Shown: positions 33,132 through 45,745, counted from the first letter of the stretch. The stretch is 64,000 nt of DNA from Chrysoporthe austroafricana (GCA_001051155.2 JYIP02000002.1:1805583-1869582), one strand, 5' to 3'. The notes: generated from the letters alone by a model not told the origin. Translations and numbers: made by a program.

Positions 33132-35672
33132 ATGTCGATCCCAGGCCTGGGCCAGCTGCCCATCAAGGTAAGCTGTTTGGAAACTTCTGTCCTGCAGTCT
33201 CTCCATCGTTGTTTTTGAGGAGCCACCTTTTGATTCGGGGAGCCATGGTTGTCACCTGCGAGGAGCCATTGCTCTAGCTGCCAGAGATCGATCTTCTACT
33301 CCAGATGGTCCGAAGTACATGGCATCGGCCCACGGCAAGGATGTTGTCATCAACAAATATCAAGCTGGGCGTGAGTCTCTCTGCCCTCTTTGAGAGACGC
33401 TTGTTGCCCCCCGGGGCTGAGACCTTAGTCCCTTGCAAGCAAACCAGATCCTCCATTTCCACATCCCGAGCGCATTGAACCTCGAGCCATGATGGTTCAG
33501 CTCTCAAAGGTCTTGAGGCCTCATCAGGTCTTGAGCCTCAGTCCATGCCGGGAAGGCAGATGTCTGATCCGTCTGTCTCCGAAGGACTCAACGACGAATT
33601 CAGCAGTGAATATCTTGCAAGCGGAGCCATTGTGATTCCTTATCTAGATCCACTTCTAGCTGCCTCGTTGCCTTCTACCAATCATGGCATTCATCCTCTT
33701 CGACAAGACTGGATCTTCAGCCTCGCCGCCCAGTCACAACCTCTGCGACGAGGAATCCGCTTCTCTGAGATCGGCTTCTTCGGTGCAGCTGTCGGATTTC
33801 TGATATGAGACCTTCATTGAAGCCTGGTATGAATCACAATGTCTCCGCTTAGCAGAGTCTCCGATGCTATTCCTAAAATCTGGCCTGAGTCTTCGGGAAA
33901 GCGGTTCTCTCCACCCAAGCCGCTTCCAAGATAGCTGGACATCCAAGCTCTGACCCTCAAAGCAGCTATCCGCCCTGGCGAGGGTATTATAAGCGGAGCC
34001 ACTGTGAGCCATGAAATCGGCCTTTGAGGTTTTGATGTCTACCTCATCTTTGATCCCAGTTCGTGATCATGAAGCAAATGTTCATGCTCAGTGCCTGTCT
34101 TAGCTGTGGACCTTTGCGCTTGTGTCTTTCCATGATACCTCCGACCTCACAAATCCTTACTACCCATATGTGATGGCTCCTCTGGGTGACATTCTCGCCC
34201 CTCCCTTCGGTTTGACCGACCTCGCTGACAAAATTCCGGTCATCCAGGCCAATACCAGCTCTGTGCGCCAAGCTGTGACCCTCTTCCAGTCCTGGGAGTG
34301 GCGATTCGAGGTGTCACACTCCGACACCCTCTCTGTCCGACTCGTCAACGGTATCGCTGATAGAGATGGCACTGAGCTCGCCATGAACAAGTGGTATCGT
34401 TTCAGCGGTGCTCGATCCAAGATAACCACCGCCCGTGGTTGTACGCTCGAGTTTGAGGGTAATTGCGATCGCCAGAAGGTTGCAGAGTTGACACCGGACG
34501 CGAGCGCCGCAACCGTCTCTATGAACTTGCACATCCTTCTAGATCGCCTGCGTAACGAGGCCATGAATAGCAAGCCTCCCACTACGGGCCCGCGCATCAT
34601 GATCGTTGGTCCTAATAGCGTCGGCAAGACCACTTTGGCACGCACACTGACCGCGTACGCCATGAAGGTGGGCTTCCAGCCCATCGTCGTCAACATGAGC
34701 CCGCGCGAGGGTATGCTGCCTCTACCTGGAACTCTCACGGCTGCGACTTTCGCGACCATGATGAACATCGAGAGCGAGGGTACCGGTGCTTGGAGCGGCA
34801 CGCCCACTAGCGGCCCTGCTGAGGTGCAGCCCAAGCTGCCACTCGTCTACTACTACGGCCATGAACATGCCACAGATGACCTTCAGCTGTACAAAGAGGT
34901 CGCCTCGAAGCTTGCGGGCGCTGTCACCGGCCGCATGAGCGAAGACAGGGATGCCAGGGCTGCGGGCCTGATCATCGACACCCCGGGCGTTACTCTGAGC
35001 GGAAAGCTCGGAGAAAAAGAGATGGAGATCATGGCGCACGCTGTGGAGGAGTTTTCGGTGAATATGATCGTCGTGCTAGGTTCGGATAGTGTAGAGGAAG
35101 GATTGAAGAAGCGGTTCCACGGCGAGAAGACGACTTTGGGCGATGTCATCAACGTTGTGGGCCTCGACAAGCCAGACGGTGTGGTGGAGAACGACCAGGC
35201 GTGGCTGCTGGCATGTCAGCACGCAGCCATCAAAGAGTACTTCTACGGAGACAGCAAGACAACTCTGAGCGCCCCTAAGCAGATGGTGGATTTCGACGCC
35301 GTTACGGTCTACCGGGTGCCCGAGCGTAAGTTCTCTCCACATTCTCTTTCTCTGTCCGAGTGATCTCCGCGCAGATGAGATGTGTGTTAACCTCAGTGAA
35401 CAGCCACCGATCCCCTCAATGAGCAGCGTGGTCTCGAGAAGGTTGACCCAAGCCCTGCTCTCTCGCACTGGACGATGCCTGTCATGAACGCCAAGGCGAA
35501 CGAGTCACCCGAGGCCATCCGTACGGCAACGGTCCAAGGCTTTGTCTACATCACCGACGTCAACAAGGATCGCCGAAAGATCAGCATCCTGGCTCCTGCG
35601 AGCGGTCGTGACCCTCAGAAGCCCCTTCTTCTAGGTTCCTGGCCTGAGCAGTACATCAATCTCGTTGGCTAG
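33132..35672 (+). CDS. clp1: mRNA cleavage and polyadenylation factor Clp1 (polynucleotide 5'-hydroxyl kinase family)
   Basis: Three exons, 33132..33167, 34248..35325 and 35404..35672, give 460 residues. The 12-residue first exon, MSIPGLGQLPIK, is the usual Clp1 N-terminus and ends at a GTAAGC donor. The joined frame continues into WEWRFEV and LVNGIADRDGTELA. Walker A is GPNSVGKTT (133-141). Clp1 is a subunit of cleavage factor IA, bridging Pcf11 to the 3'-end processing machinery. The first intron is 1080 bases, far longer than any other here; its acceptor (CATCCAG, preceded by GCTGAC) is good. A simpler model starting at an ATG at 34122 or 34173 would add residues unlike any Clp1. Confidence 0.9.
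33168..34247 (+). other. Unusually long first intron of clp1 with internal repeats
   Basis: The intron contains at least five scattered copies of a G(A/G/C)GGAGCCA core (near 33217, 33240, 33261, 33622 and 33992) and related flanks such as AAGCGGAGCCAYTGTGA. The repeats suggest a decayed insertion inside the intron. One internal frame, 33545-33808, has no family resemblance. Confidence 0.5.
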
Positions 35673-36917
35673 GTAGCCGATCGAGGTGCTCTTGTTGCCG
35701 AGCTTACAGCGGTGTTTTTACGGGGGTATTCGCTTGCCGCCTTGGTATTGGGGGTGGGCGTTTGGAAGGGGCTCTTCAGAACAGGCATAGCAACAGGCGT
35801 TTTTGGTCAATGGGAATAGATGGATGTGCAAGTCGCCTGGGTCCCTCGCGAGGATGGTTCGGTTCAAGCTCTTGCCTAATCACTGCCTTTCTCTCAACAT
35901 CCGTCCACATTTTTTTTTTTTCATGATTTCCTCTTCTTTTTGTTTTTTTGTCTTTTTCCTTTCTAATTTTCAGTCGCCGCTGATGCCGCGCTATTAAGGA
36001 ACAGTGGACACCCCTGCCGATCTCTACAACCGTGTTTGCCGCCCACTGTGCTATGATCACACATACAGCCATATTTGACACTGGTTCCAATCCTTTCGTC
36101 CGACACCCTGTGGACATGCATTCTTCTGCATGTGGCATCAGAACCGTCCGAGTCAGTCCGAGTCCTGCGGTCCACTGATCTTGTGCCGCGCCCCGGGGAC
36201 GAAGACGAATGCATCGCAACGCCGCATCGAGCTGAGATCAACACGATGACCCCTCCAACTTCCCCGCCGCGTTTCGGCTGTGTCGGTCCTAGTGGACTCT
36301 TCTGCCAGGTGTGTCGCTTTCCGTCGGTCACGGTAGCCATCAGCTGCATCCGCCTGTGCCGTTCCGTTCCGTTCTTTGTGCCGTATGATCTCGGTACTTG
36401 TCCATCTACCCAGCCGTGTAAGTATGCGTCTGGGTCTTTCCCTCCACAGCAGACGTCACAAAGCAAGTTGGATGTCCGGCCGACCAAGACGACCCCATCC
36501 TAGATGCTCGTGTACAACCTACGCAGAGACAGGTGGGGGGGCGAGGGAGGAGATTTTGGCGACAGCGCGCACGCGTGAAACAGAAGGAGCTCAAGCGGGA
36601 AAAGGAGTTCCGAGGCAGCCCCCGGAGCAGGATGCCGCCCGCAGCCCGGAGGCACGAGCCGGTGGGATATGGAAGAGGACGGGAACGATAGGGCCAGCAG
36701 GCACGGGCATGAGCTGGAGAAGGAGGGGGGAGGGCCTGAGGTCACAGAGGCGGGGCAAGGATGGTGGGCAAAATGGTCCTTTTCACCAACATGGAAGTTG
36801 TTGCTGAAAACCTAGCATGAAACTAAACGCCGGCACACTGATGCGGACGGACGTCACGGGGATCTCTCGCGATAGATCTTCATCTCCATGTATCTATGCG
36901 GGTCTACCACGCCGTCT
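35673..36917. other. Intergenic interval between convergent genes
   Basis: 3' flanks of clp1 and the amidotransferase gene. It contains a T run near 35908 and CT-rich runs after it. No gene is recognised. Confidence 0.45.
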
Positions 36918-37791
36918 CTATCCAAGCTGGCCCCTCATGAACTTCAGGAACGCCCGCGCTATCCTCTCGCCGTCGTGCTCGCGCCCGGCCCGGTCCATGC
37001 CGGACCTGTACATGTCCTCGCTGATGATCTGGGTCTCGCGCCGCAGGCCCAGGATCTCCGACACGATGGCCTCGGTGAACTCCGGGTGCCCCTGCACCGT
37101 GATGGCCCTCCCTGGCAGCAGGAAGCCCTGCTGCGAGCAGACGTCGGTCGCGGCCAGATCCTCCGCGCCCTCTGGCGTCCCGAAGACGATATCGCGGTGC
37201 ATCTGGTGGATCCTCTGCGGCGGGTATCAGCACGGGGCCTTCCTGCCTCGTCCACCGACAGGGAGGGAGGACAGGTTTAAGGGGAAGAGAAGGGAGAGGG
37301 GGGGGGAGTAAACCCACCAGCGTATCTGACCCGAATAGCTCGCTCCCCTTCGCGCTCAGCCTCATCTCGGTGACGCTAACCTCCCAGCCCTTCTCGTTCA
37401 CGGCGACCCGGGTCCCCAGCGCGCGGGAGACGATCTGGTGGCCGAAGCACACGCCGACGACCTTGACGCGGCCTGCGGTGGCGAGGGCCTCCTGGGTGAA
37501 GGCGACCAGCCTGTTGATCCAGGGCTCGTCGAGGTACGCGCTGTGCTTGGAGCCGGAGATCAGGATGGCGTCCACGGCGGCCAGGTCTGGGTAGTTGTCC
37601 GGCTTGTCAACGACGTGGTACGAGGTGATTTGCAGGTGCGACTCCAGGGTGTCCGGGGCCACGGCGCGGCGGAAGAGGTCGATGAAGACGCCGCCATAGC
37701 CGTGGTACTTAGCGTTGGTGTTGGGGAGGGGCGTGTCCGCCTCAAGGATGGCGAGGCGGAGGGGGGTGGGTGGCGGTGCTGAGGAGCCCAT
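36918..37791 (-). CDS. Class I glutamine amidotransferase-like protein
   Basis: Two exons, 37318..37791 and 36918..37214, encode 256 residues (intron GTGGGT..CCGCAG). The triad of class I amidotransferases is complete: Cys115 in GVCFGHQI, and His201 and Glu203 in GHPEF. This is a stand-alone domain of the GMP-synthase type, resembling the fungal YLR126C-like group. It may move glutamine ammonia to a partner or hydrolyse gamma-glutamyl compounds; the substrate is unknown. The ATG at 37791 was preferred to upstream open frame, which is low-complexity. No neighbouring biosynthetic gene points to a pathway. Confidence 0.88.
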
Positions 37792-39781
37792 CTCGCGCGG
37801 GGGGGTGCGTGAGTGTGTGGGTGTGAGCTGCGAGGGAGAGAGGGAGACAGAGGGTATTTGTATGTGTGTGTCTCCCTGAGCCCAGAGAGGAGGAGAAGAA
37901 AGAAAAGACAGAAAAGGAATGAAAGTGAACACAAAGGGAAGAAGGATCTTCTGGAGAGCTGAGTTCGACCTCAGAAACGAGGCGGATCTGAGGGCGGGCA
38001 GCTGGAGACGCGCTATATCAGGTCCCCCCGGCCAATTGTGGGCGGCAGGGCGAGGTGCGACCCTCCCGGCTACTGGACTATATAGAGTAAGGAGCGCTGT
38101 GCCCCTTTGCCCCTGCTTGACTCGCAGCGGGCCCCTTGGCTATCACGATGATGCGGCGCGCCCCGTGCCAGACAAGACGGTACCGACTTTGTGCGACGTG
38201 CTAGAGCGAGGACACGGACGGCATCCCCGGTGGAACGGAGCCGATGCGCTCACGATAAGCGGGCGGGCTCCACCGCAAATAGGTGATGCCGGTTTTCGGA
38301 GGCTCCGGGGCATGTCACGTGAGCACGTCCTCATACGCCAGGGTTGGGGTTTGGTCTAGGGTTAGGGTGCTCGTAAGCTGGTCTCTCGACGTCTCCCATG
38401 TCTGGTCTCTGCCTCTCTCTCTCGACCCAGCACGTGCCCCAGGTGCTCGCAGCCCCATGCAGACGACACATCCTCCGCGCCTACATGCCGGCGGGCGTGC
38501 TGTGCCTCATCTCGTTGCCGTAAGTGGACCCTTGGCGGCGTGGTCAGCTCACCGACGGCAACAGTTTGCGAAGTGCCTGCCTGTCGACCTGGCCACGGCA
38601 GCCAGTAGGACCACCTCCCTCGGGCCCAGCGCAACTAGATCTCGAACTATCAGGCGTATAGGGTCATGCGTCCGGCCGAGCACTACCCCATGGACGCAGC
38701 CCTGACCGGCGGCGCCCCGCGGTGACCATTGACCTTCCGTCTTCAGTCCTCGACGCCCGCCGGCAGGCCGCCGTCCTTGGCCTCCTCGGCCTCCTCGATA
38801 GCGTCTGCGGCCGTGCTGCCGGTGAGAGCTGCCGCGCCATAACTAGCCGCAGCCTGATCCCCTGCACGAGCCTATCACCACTCCGCGCCCCTCCCCCCCC
38901 CCTTCCCTAAGCTTCGTAGTCCGTCGCGTCCGTCCATCTCCGTGTGGACCTCGCAGGGGCGGTACCCGATGGCGGTCTGTCTGGTGTTGATCTCGGGGCG
39001 GAGGGAGAGTTTGGCAGGTCGGCTTTTTTTGGAAGAGGGGGGGGGGTGTTTCAGGAGAGGGTTGGGCAGCTCGTTATGCCATTGGTACATTCCCTTGGTT
39101 GCTTAGCCGGGAGGGTAGTCGAGGGAGTGGTGGCTTCGGCATCGCTGCCTCCTGGATCTTGTGATGGGGCTCGCGAGGAAGACGAGGGAGGGGACGGATT
39201 TCAGGAGTCCTCCTCGATGGTCCGTGATAATGTTTACGGCGTCTCTGTAGTGTATGAGACGTTGATTTGAGTTGTAATAGTTAAGATGGAAATAAGTACG
39301 GTTGGGAGATGCGCAGCTCAGGCTGGCCTGGGCCCGGTGAGAGACAAGACAGGACAGGAGAAACCATGGGGACAACAGGACGCCGGCTGCCATTGGCACG
39401 TCCATGTCAGCATGACACCTCCCTTCCAACTCCACGCGGCTTGTGTCCTCAACTTTTCATTCTGCATTATTCCACAACGAGCAGTTCCCGGCAGCATTAC
39501 AGATCTTGACCACCTTTTGTGAATTTTGTTCTCTATCGAGGTTGACTGTCCTCAAAAAATGCCCATACGGAGCCCCCCACCCCTACCCAAGTGCTGTGCT
39601 GCTGGGTAAAATCTGGGCAATCTCGACACCTAGCAATTCCCAGTTACGGCTACAAGGTGTGGATGGCACGTCGCAAGCCTCCTGGCCCTCTAGCTATGAT
39701 CCTGATGGCACTGAGCTGAGCCATCCGCAATAGTCACCGCCCGTAGGACTACGCCCAACCTTTCCTGGTCTTTTACCGGCG
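37792..39781. other. Intergenic interval, nothing recognised
   Basis: About 2 kb with only shadow-like or low-complexity frames. One short telomere-like stretch (GGGTTAGGG near 38359) is isolated and not a telomeric array. A CCCT/GGGA-rich segment lies near 38890-39050. Confidence 0.4.
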
Positions 39782-41365
39782 CTAGTACTCATCGTGTCCC
39801 AGGCCGATCGCGTCGAAAATATCGCCGACACTACCGTCCATCGTCTGAGGCAGAAGCTCCTCGTCGAAGATCGATCGTGCGCGGGTTTGAAGCACGAGTC
39901 GCTTTGCTTGCAGGCCTTGGCGCTCGATGGCCCGCCGCATGCTCGTGCTCATCTCCTTCCCATCTCTGCAAACAAGGACCGCGTCGTCTCCGGCAGCCTT
40001 GAGCATGGGCACGTCCGCCTCGCTCCCGCCGAAGGTGTGCACGCGCAGCTTGTAGTCCTCCCGAAGCTTTCTGACGACAGCCGCTTTCGCGGTGGGCGTA
40101 AATATCGGCCGGCCAGCCTCGGCGGCTCCCAGCCCATGAACAGCCGTGGACTTGAAAGGGACGTTCGCAAACCCCCTTCCGTGCAGCACCAACTCGAAAA
40201 CCATCTCCCAGACCAGCTGCGGCCCCGACGTTAGGATGACCGTCAGGCAGCGCCCATGCATCTTGAGCTTCCACAGCAGGCGGTCGAACTCTGGTGGCAA
40301 CTGCGTGGCGATCCGTCGGGCGAGCCTGTAACAAGCTCGCACATGAGCCTCCGTCGTGTGATTGCGCACAAGGTAGGCAAGCTCGCGGAGGACTCCGAAG
40401 GAAGATCGCCTCTCTGGACGGAACATGAATTCACGGACCACGTCTGGCTTTCGGTGCCGTCCCGTCAGCGCGCAAAGCTCGTCCCACCACTGCACCCAGG
40501 TGTCCAGTCCCGTCAGGATGCTGTCCGCGTCCATAACCAAGACCCTCTCAGACGATCGTTGGGCGTCGCCAATCTTGGTCGCAAGTGACAGTGCGCTGGC
40601 GATGTTGGTCTCCTCATTGATCATAAAGAACTCGCGAATGCTTCCAGCGGTGCGGATGACTTTCTGAACGAAGGACGGGACGCTTCCGAGTTTTAGATCG
40701 ATGATGGGGACTCCGTTGTTGTTCGCAGACAGGGCCGCAGCCTGGCCGTCCTGACTTGCCCACACCCAGAGATCCAAGGGGCTCATGTCGAGACGCGGCT
40801 GGAGTCGATCATGGTGTCGGTACTTGGCGATAAGATCCACGTCTTCATTCATATACAGTATGAATCCGCAGGCGCTGGCTTTCACGAATGGGGCCGGGCG
40901 GATTCTCCAAGTACGGCCGTCGTGTGCCAGGAAGGTGACGTTGCTCGACACGATGCATGGCTTCCCGCTCCGCTGCTGCATGTTCTCGATGGCCGCCATG
41001 ATGTGCTCGCTGAGTATGTCGATAAGTTCACCGACGCTGCTCCCCGGTAGGCTGAGCCCATAAGGACAAACGTTCCCGATATAATCGGAGACGTCGAAGA
41101 AGTCGAAGTCCACGGACCCGAGCTGGGTCTGCAGGGCGGCGAGCAAGTGCGACTTGCCGCACCCCTCGAGGCCGGTTATGAGTATGATTTCAGGATCTAG
41201 CTTCGGGCGCGCGAGGGCAGCACGGGGGCCGTAGATGAAAGTCGCGGTGGTCGCGGCGGGCGCTCCCTCCTGTGTGACGGGGTTTGTCGCGGGCGCGGGA
41301 GCGCGGCCGCCCTGAGGTCGACGCGTTTCGTATGAAGGCGCTGGAGCCATTTTGCGAGATGGCAT
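39782..41365 (-). CDS. P-loop NTPase/kinase-like domain fused to HAD-type hydrolase domain
   Basis: A single exon of 527 residues. The N-terminal half opens with a disordered Pro/Ala segment, then a P-loop GLEGCGKS (65-72) preceded by the hydrophobic strand EIILIT. The C-terminal half shows the HAD order: motif I VLVMDADSI (Asp279, Asp281), motif II VILTSG (Thr379/Ser380), a candidate motif III Lys428, and motif IV GGSEADVPML (446-455), where the first acidic residue is replaced by Gly but Asp451 remains. The kinase-then-HAD order is like T4 polynucleotide kinase/phosphatase, but sequence identity to it is not apparent and the substrate is unknown. No intron is needed. ATG at 41365; a second at 41350 is possible. 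Confidence 0.75.
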   Translation of the reverse strand: MPSRKMAPAPSYETRRPQGGRAPAPATNPVTQEGAPAATTATFIYGPRAALARPKLDPEIILITGLEGCGKSHLLAALQTQLGSVDFDFFDVSDYIGNVCPYGLSLPGSSVGELIDILSEHIMAAIENMQQRSGKPCIVSSNVTFLAHDGRTWRIRPAPFVKASACGFILYMNEDVDLIAKYRHHDRLQPRLDMSPLDLWVWASQDGQAAALSANNNGVPIIDLKLGSVPSFVQKVIRTAGSIREFFMINEETNIASALSLATKIGDAQRSSERVLVMDADSILTGLDTWVQWWDELCALTGRHRKPDVVREFMFRPERRSSFGVLRELAYLVRNHTTEAHVRACYRLARRIATQLPPEFDRLLWKLKMHGRCLTVILTSGPQLVWEMVFELVLHGRGFANVPFKSTAVHGLGAAEAGRPIFTPTAKAAVVRKLREDYKLRVHTFGGSEADVPMLKAAGDDAVLVCRDGKEMSTSMRRAIERQGLQAKRLVLQTRARSIFDEELLPQTMDGSVGDIFDAIGLGHDEY

Positions 41366-44300
41366 CGATGAGGCTTTCCTGAGTATGGGTGATCGGCCTT
41401 GGTGGTGTTGTTTTGGAAGAATCTGTCTGAAGGATGCTCTGATCCAGATTGTTGCTTCCGAACAGGATCTTTGCTGATGGGTGCTGTGGAGTGTTACTTG
41501 CTTGAAGGAAATTCTGGTGCTTCTTGTTTGCGACCACCCAGACTGATCACATCACTGGTAAACAATTCTGTGATAGCAAGATGGATGGTTGCTGGGTGAG
41601 ATCTGATGCAGGAGGCCCTCTGCGTCTGAGAGGAAGAAGTGCTCCTGCCAAAATTGCAGTGCTCTGGCTTGACCTGGATCAGATGAGATGTTATGTGTTT
41701 TAGAAAGAAAGTAAGGGTAGGCACAGAGAGCAGAAGCCCGAAAAGCTCAACGTCTAGGACGGGGTAGGTTAGGAGGGAGGCAGCAGGCTGGGAGACTGGG
41801 GCCTACACGCCGAGCTCTCACGACGGATGGAGTCGAAAAGATGAAAGCTGCCGAGAAGGGAATAAAGGCTCAGACTGGTCCGGAGTGATCCTTGGTAGAA
41901 CTTCTGCCTTCACAGAGACAAATGGGAGTGCCTGTGAATCTGAAAGAACAATCGTGAGGGGGGCATTACCCCCTCCACTGGCATCGATGAAGCAGCTATC
42001 TCGACGCAAGAGAAAACGCGGTTTCCCTCCCTGACAGGTCGTGTCACAGGTTCATGCAGTCCTACAGACGAGGTTGTACTGCGGCAGTGTGTAGCCTATG
42101 TCAAGCCTACCTAACCTTCGGAAGTCACCTTTCAACTTTGCCTCAAGCAGCTATCAGGCCTCTCTTTCCAATGCCATACAGTCAATTTTCTTAATTTGGG
42201 CTGGGGAGCCTGTCCATAATGGCTCTGCCCTGACGGTGGAAATCTGCAGGTAGAGGGGCATTGGCCGCAAAGCTCCTCTCTAGTCTAAATATCTTGACCG
42301 GATGATAGTCTAGGACAGAACTTTAGAAGACATAATGTGGCCCTCTATGAGAAGAACAGAGGTGCATAGGCTCTAACATGGATTGAGAGCCAACAACACC
42401 AGATATGAGTGTCAATGTACTGGAATAACTCATAACTCAAGCTTCTATGGTAATGAAGCGCACTCCGGCCGCTTGTGGAGAGATTGAGTGATGTGCTTTG
42501 TGAGGTCTAGTCAGTCTGCCTATCATCGATGAGCCCGCCCAAGCCTCCCAAGCCTGCAATATATGCCTGTCTTCTTACTTAATAAAGCTGCTTGCACATA
42601 TTCACAGAAAGACTTCCTATGTGGCATGTATTAGTTGTTGGGGCCTTCCTCACTGGCCTTATACATTGTTGAAATGCCGTTTAGGTTTAGCATCATATTG
42701 GGGAATTTGAATTTGCCTAGATATTGGACCTAAGAGAAGCACTCATCCTTAGAACTCACCAATATCTTGGGTGAGGCAGCTCCAAAGTTGACCAAAAATG
42801 AGGCTATTGTGGCCTTCGATCTCAATGCTAGCTTCTCAAAGAATTTAGACAGAACCAATCCTTGTGGTGGGTTGATCCTTCATTGTCGAGTTTCAGTCCT
42901 CGACATTACATGGTCCTTTGTAGAGTCATGGCTCGCTGCTCTAATATTCGCCGTATGGGTTTCACGCTCTTACCCAAATGTCATACGCCGCAATTAACCC
43001 ATCTGATAGTGTCCTGAGATTATGGGCTGGAAGATGAGCCTTTGCTGCTACTAGGTAATCGCCAGCTCATACTTGGGCCGGACTGTGAGTGATAAAGACG
43101 TCTTCATTAACAGATCACTGTCAAGGATTAATGACTTCACAGGCTTTCTACTGAGCAGATTATGAACCTGGTTAAAACCCTGCAAGCGCCTGGCCAGGCT
43201 GGGATATTCGCGCGTACCTCCGAGCCTTCCGAACGTTCCGGCTGACGTTCAAGGCGATTAAATAACATTTAGCTTCAGAGAAGAGAGTTGGTGAAGGGGG
43301 AGGGGGTCTCACAAACTGTCATCACCGTAAAAATCTTTGAAGCTGCTTCAGCTGAAGGGAATGCAATCTCTATGAGACTCGTTGTATTACAACGTCGTGT
43401 CATGAGCATGAGCATCGTGCTGCGTTCGAAGGACTTCGAAAACAGGACTAGAGTTGTATCACCACGAACGGTCGAGAATGAGCCCGCATAATCAGCACAG
43501 ATCACGTCAAGGCTGACTCGATTCCTCTCTGAAGTTTCTAGGAACGTAAGAAGAGATCCTCGAGTTGGGAGGCAGCACAAGGGGAATCTACTGCCTAAGG
43601 CGTGCCCAACTGCAGCTCTACCCAAAAGGAATGCCGTGAACAGCCATCTGTTTCAACGATAGTGCGACCGACTGTCGGCTAGACACTTGTAGGAGTGCCA
43701 CTGCAGCGGCAGGATCATCTCGATCCCTGGCGTGTGGCACAGATGCTGACAGGTTCCGCGCGCTCTCGCCGGGTCTCAGTCCCGATATAGACGACTATCA
43801 CTACAAGTGCAACGTTTGCTGCATATCTGGCATCTGCCTACCGGAAGAACAGCACGCCGCCCGATTGTGTCAACATCGTTTGACCCCCGGGAGTTCGGCC
43901 TTAGCCTCCTGAGAATTCAGGCTGGCTGCAAACCGCGCAGGAGATCTCCTGTTCGAATTAAATTCCCACTTAAAAGGCGTATTCGAGAATAGATCTCCCG
44001 TCATCATGAGAAACTGGCTATCTCTCAGCTGGATCTCCCTCGTCGCACATGGGCTGGTTCGCATGGGCTGGTTCGCCTGGTAGGCTCTGCCTTGCGGTCC
44101 GACGTCACTCAAACTTCCTTCGCAATCCAATCGCTATTTTCATGCTGTGGTAGCTCGTCAGCGTTGACCGAGGCACGATGACTTAACTTGCTGACCACCC
44201 TTCCGGCTCCTTACCGGAGCCTTGAATATGATGCACTTATGTTCATTGTGGCTCCACTGTATTTGCTGATTTCCCATCCCTCGGCTTCCTTCGTTCAGAA

Positions 44301-44375
44301 GACTGGCTTTCTTGACAATCGACCACGATACCCCCGCGACTCTCCATCTCATCAAGCCATCTTGTCGAGAATGAG
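41366..44375. other. Three-kilobase interval without recognisable genes
   Basis: Lower in G and C than its flanks by eye. Short frames at 42767-42997 and 43275-43625 were examined on both strands and resemble no family. It may contain heavily mutated repeats, but none could be named. Confidence 0.4.
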
Positions 44376-45745
44376 ATGGCGTTTGAGGTATTTAGGGATC
44401 CAGCGCAGGGCGCTTGCTTCATTATCCTGGTCATCTTCACGCTGTTGAGCGTTCTGTGCGTTGTTTTGAGATTCCTTGCATCTCGACATGCTGTTGGCAG
44501 GAATGGTATTGAAGACTGGTTCGCACTAGGTGCTCTGATTTTCTATTTCGGCTGGGTTGTGAGTATTTCTATAGGTCAGTCGGTCTTGATATGTTGCAAT
44601 ACTCTGGCGCCGCACGACATTCTTACTTAAGGTGTTTTTGCAGCGTTGTATTATTACAATGGCGAGCCGGACGAAAAGAAAGTGTCCATCGAGAACATTA
44701 TCGCCGGCCTCAAGGTGCGCTCCGCAAACATGACGGCCACGGTCACCGAGATGCTAATCAGCCAGGAAAGATCTTCTGGGTCTCGGGTTTTTTCTTCGGC
44801 CCAAACCAGCTTTGCGCAAAGATGAGCATTCTGCTCTTATACCGTCGAATCTTTGGCAGGAATAAGACATACGCACGCTGGATCCTGTTCCTCGCCCTTG
44901 TCCAGATCGCTTGCACCATCGTCGAGATCTTCGTCAACGCGTTCCAGTGCAATCCTGTGCGCAGATTCTGGGACCTGATGGAGAGAGATGGTCACTGTAT
45001 TGATACGGGCCCATACCTGGTTGTCATGGAATCAGTGAACTCGATCGTGGACTTTGCGATGGCCATCCTCGCCATGTACATGCTCCGCGAGCTTCAGATG
45101 AGCTTTCGAGCCAAGGTCAGGTTAGGATTCGTTTTTGCCGCTGCCGCATGGTAAGTACCTTGTGCGATCGCAATAATGCTCAATACCACGGTTCACCCGC
45201 AAATGATACCCAGGTAAGAATTGTGGAAGCTTACAAAATCGCAGGGCTGGAATCGTTGGGTTCATCACAATCCATTACGCGTTCTTCCGCGGCAGTCTTC
45301 GTAAGTTTTGGGGGCCTTATCTTATAATCCACGAGGCCCTTGCCAAATAGATCGCTTATTGACACGAGTGATAGAGTCGACCTTTATGTGGGGCATTTGG
45401 GCCACCCTGCAGATGTCTTTCAGCATCATATGTTGCTGCGTGATCACCTTCAAGCCCCTTTTCACCGGAAGAGGCCTATTTGGCCGCTTCTTAGCTGGAT
45501 GGTCAACAGGAACCGACAATACGAGCGTTGGTCACAGACGCTCCATTAAAGCCACCGCTGGGCCTTCGGGGGCTTGGATCAATCTGGGAAATGACAGATA
45601 CGGAAGGACGGATACTTCAATCAAGGCCATGCCGTCTGGGTCTTACGCGGTTTATATCACGGCCGGTGGAAGAGATGAAGAGCGTCATGAAGAGGGATAT
45701 GAGCTGAGTAGTCTGCACGGAGGCTATCGAGTTCAGCAGCCATGA
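44376..45745 (+). CDS. Rhodopsin-domain (PTH11-like) integral membrane protein
   Basis: Five exons, 44376..44574, 44644..44714, 44771..45150, 45245..45300 and 45351..45745, give 366 residues. The layout fits the fungal family with the 7-TM rhodopsin domain related to PTH11. TM1 starts at residue 12, then RFLASRHAVGRNGIEDWF, LKIFWVSGFFFGPNQLCAKM, SILLLYRRIFGRN, NAFQCNPVRRFWD, and ESTFMWGIWATLQM before the last span. A polar cytosolic tail of about 95 residues follows. The extracellular CFEM domain of some PTH11 proteins is absent. Proposed roles are surface sensing and G-protein signalling; this is family inference. The third-exon acceptor (GGAAAG) is weaker than the rest but gives the only fitting frame. 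Confidence 0.82.

Noticed and set aside
33545..33808. 87-residue frame inside the clp1 first intron
   Set aside because: No family resemblance; it overlaps repeated motifs and is not needed by the Clp1 product.
38339..38368. Telomere-like TTAGGG
   Set aside because: Only one or two copies in irregular context; not a telomere or telomeric insertion array.
42767..43625. Frames of 76 and 116 residues in the 41-44 kb desert
   Set aside because: Neither shows domain motifs, and both have weak starts; kept as non-coding.
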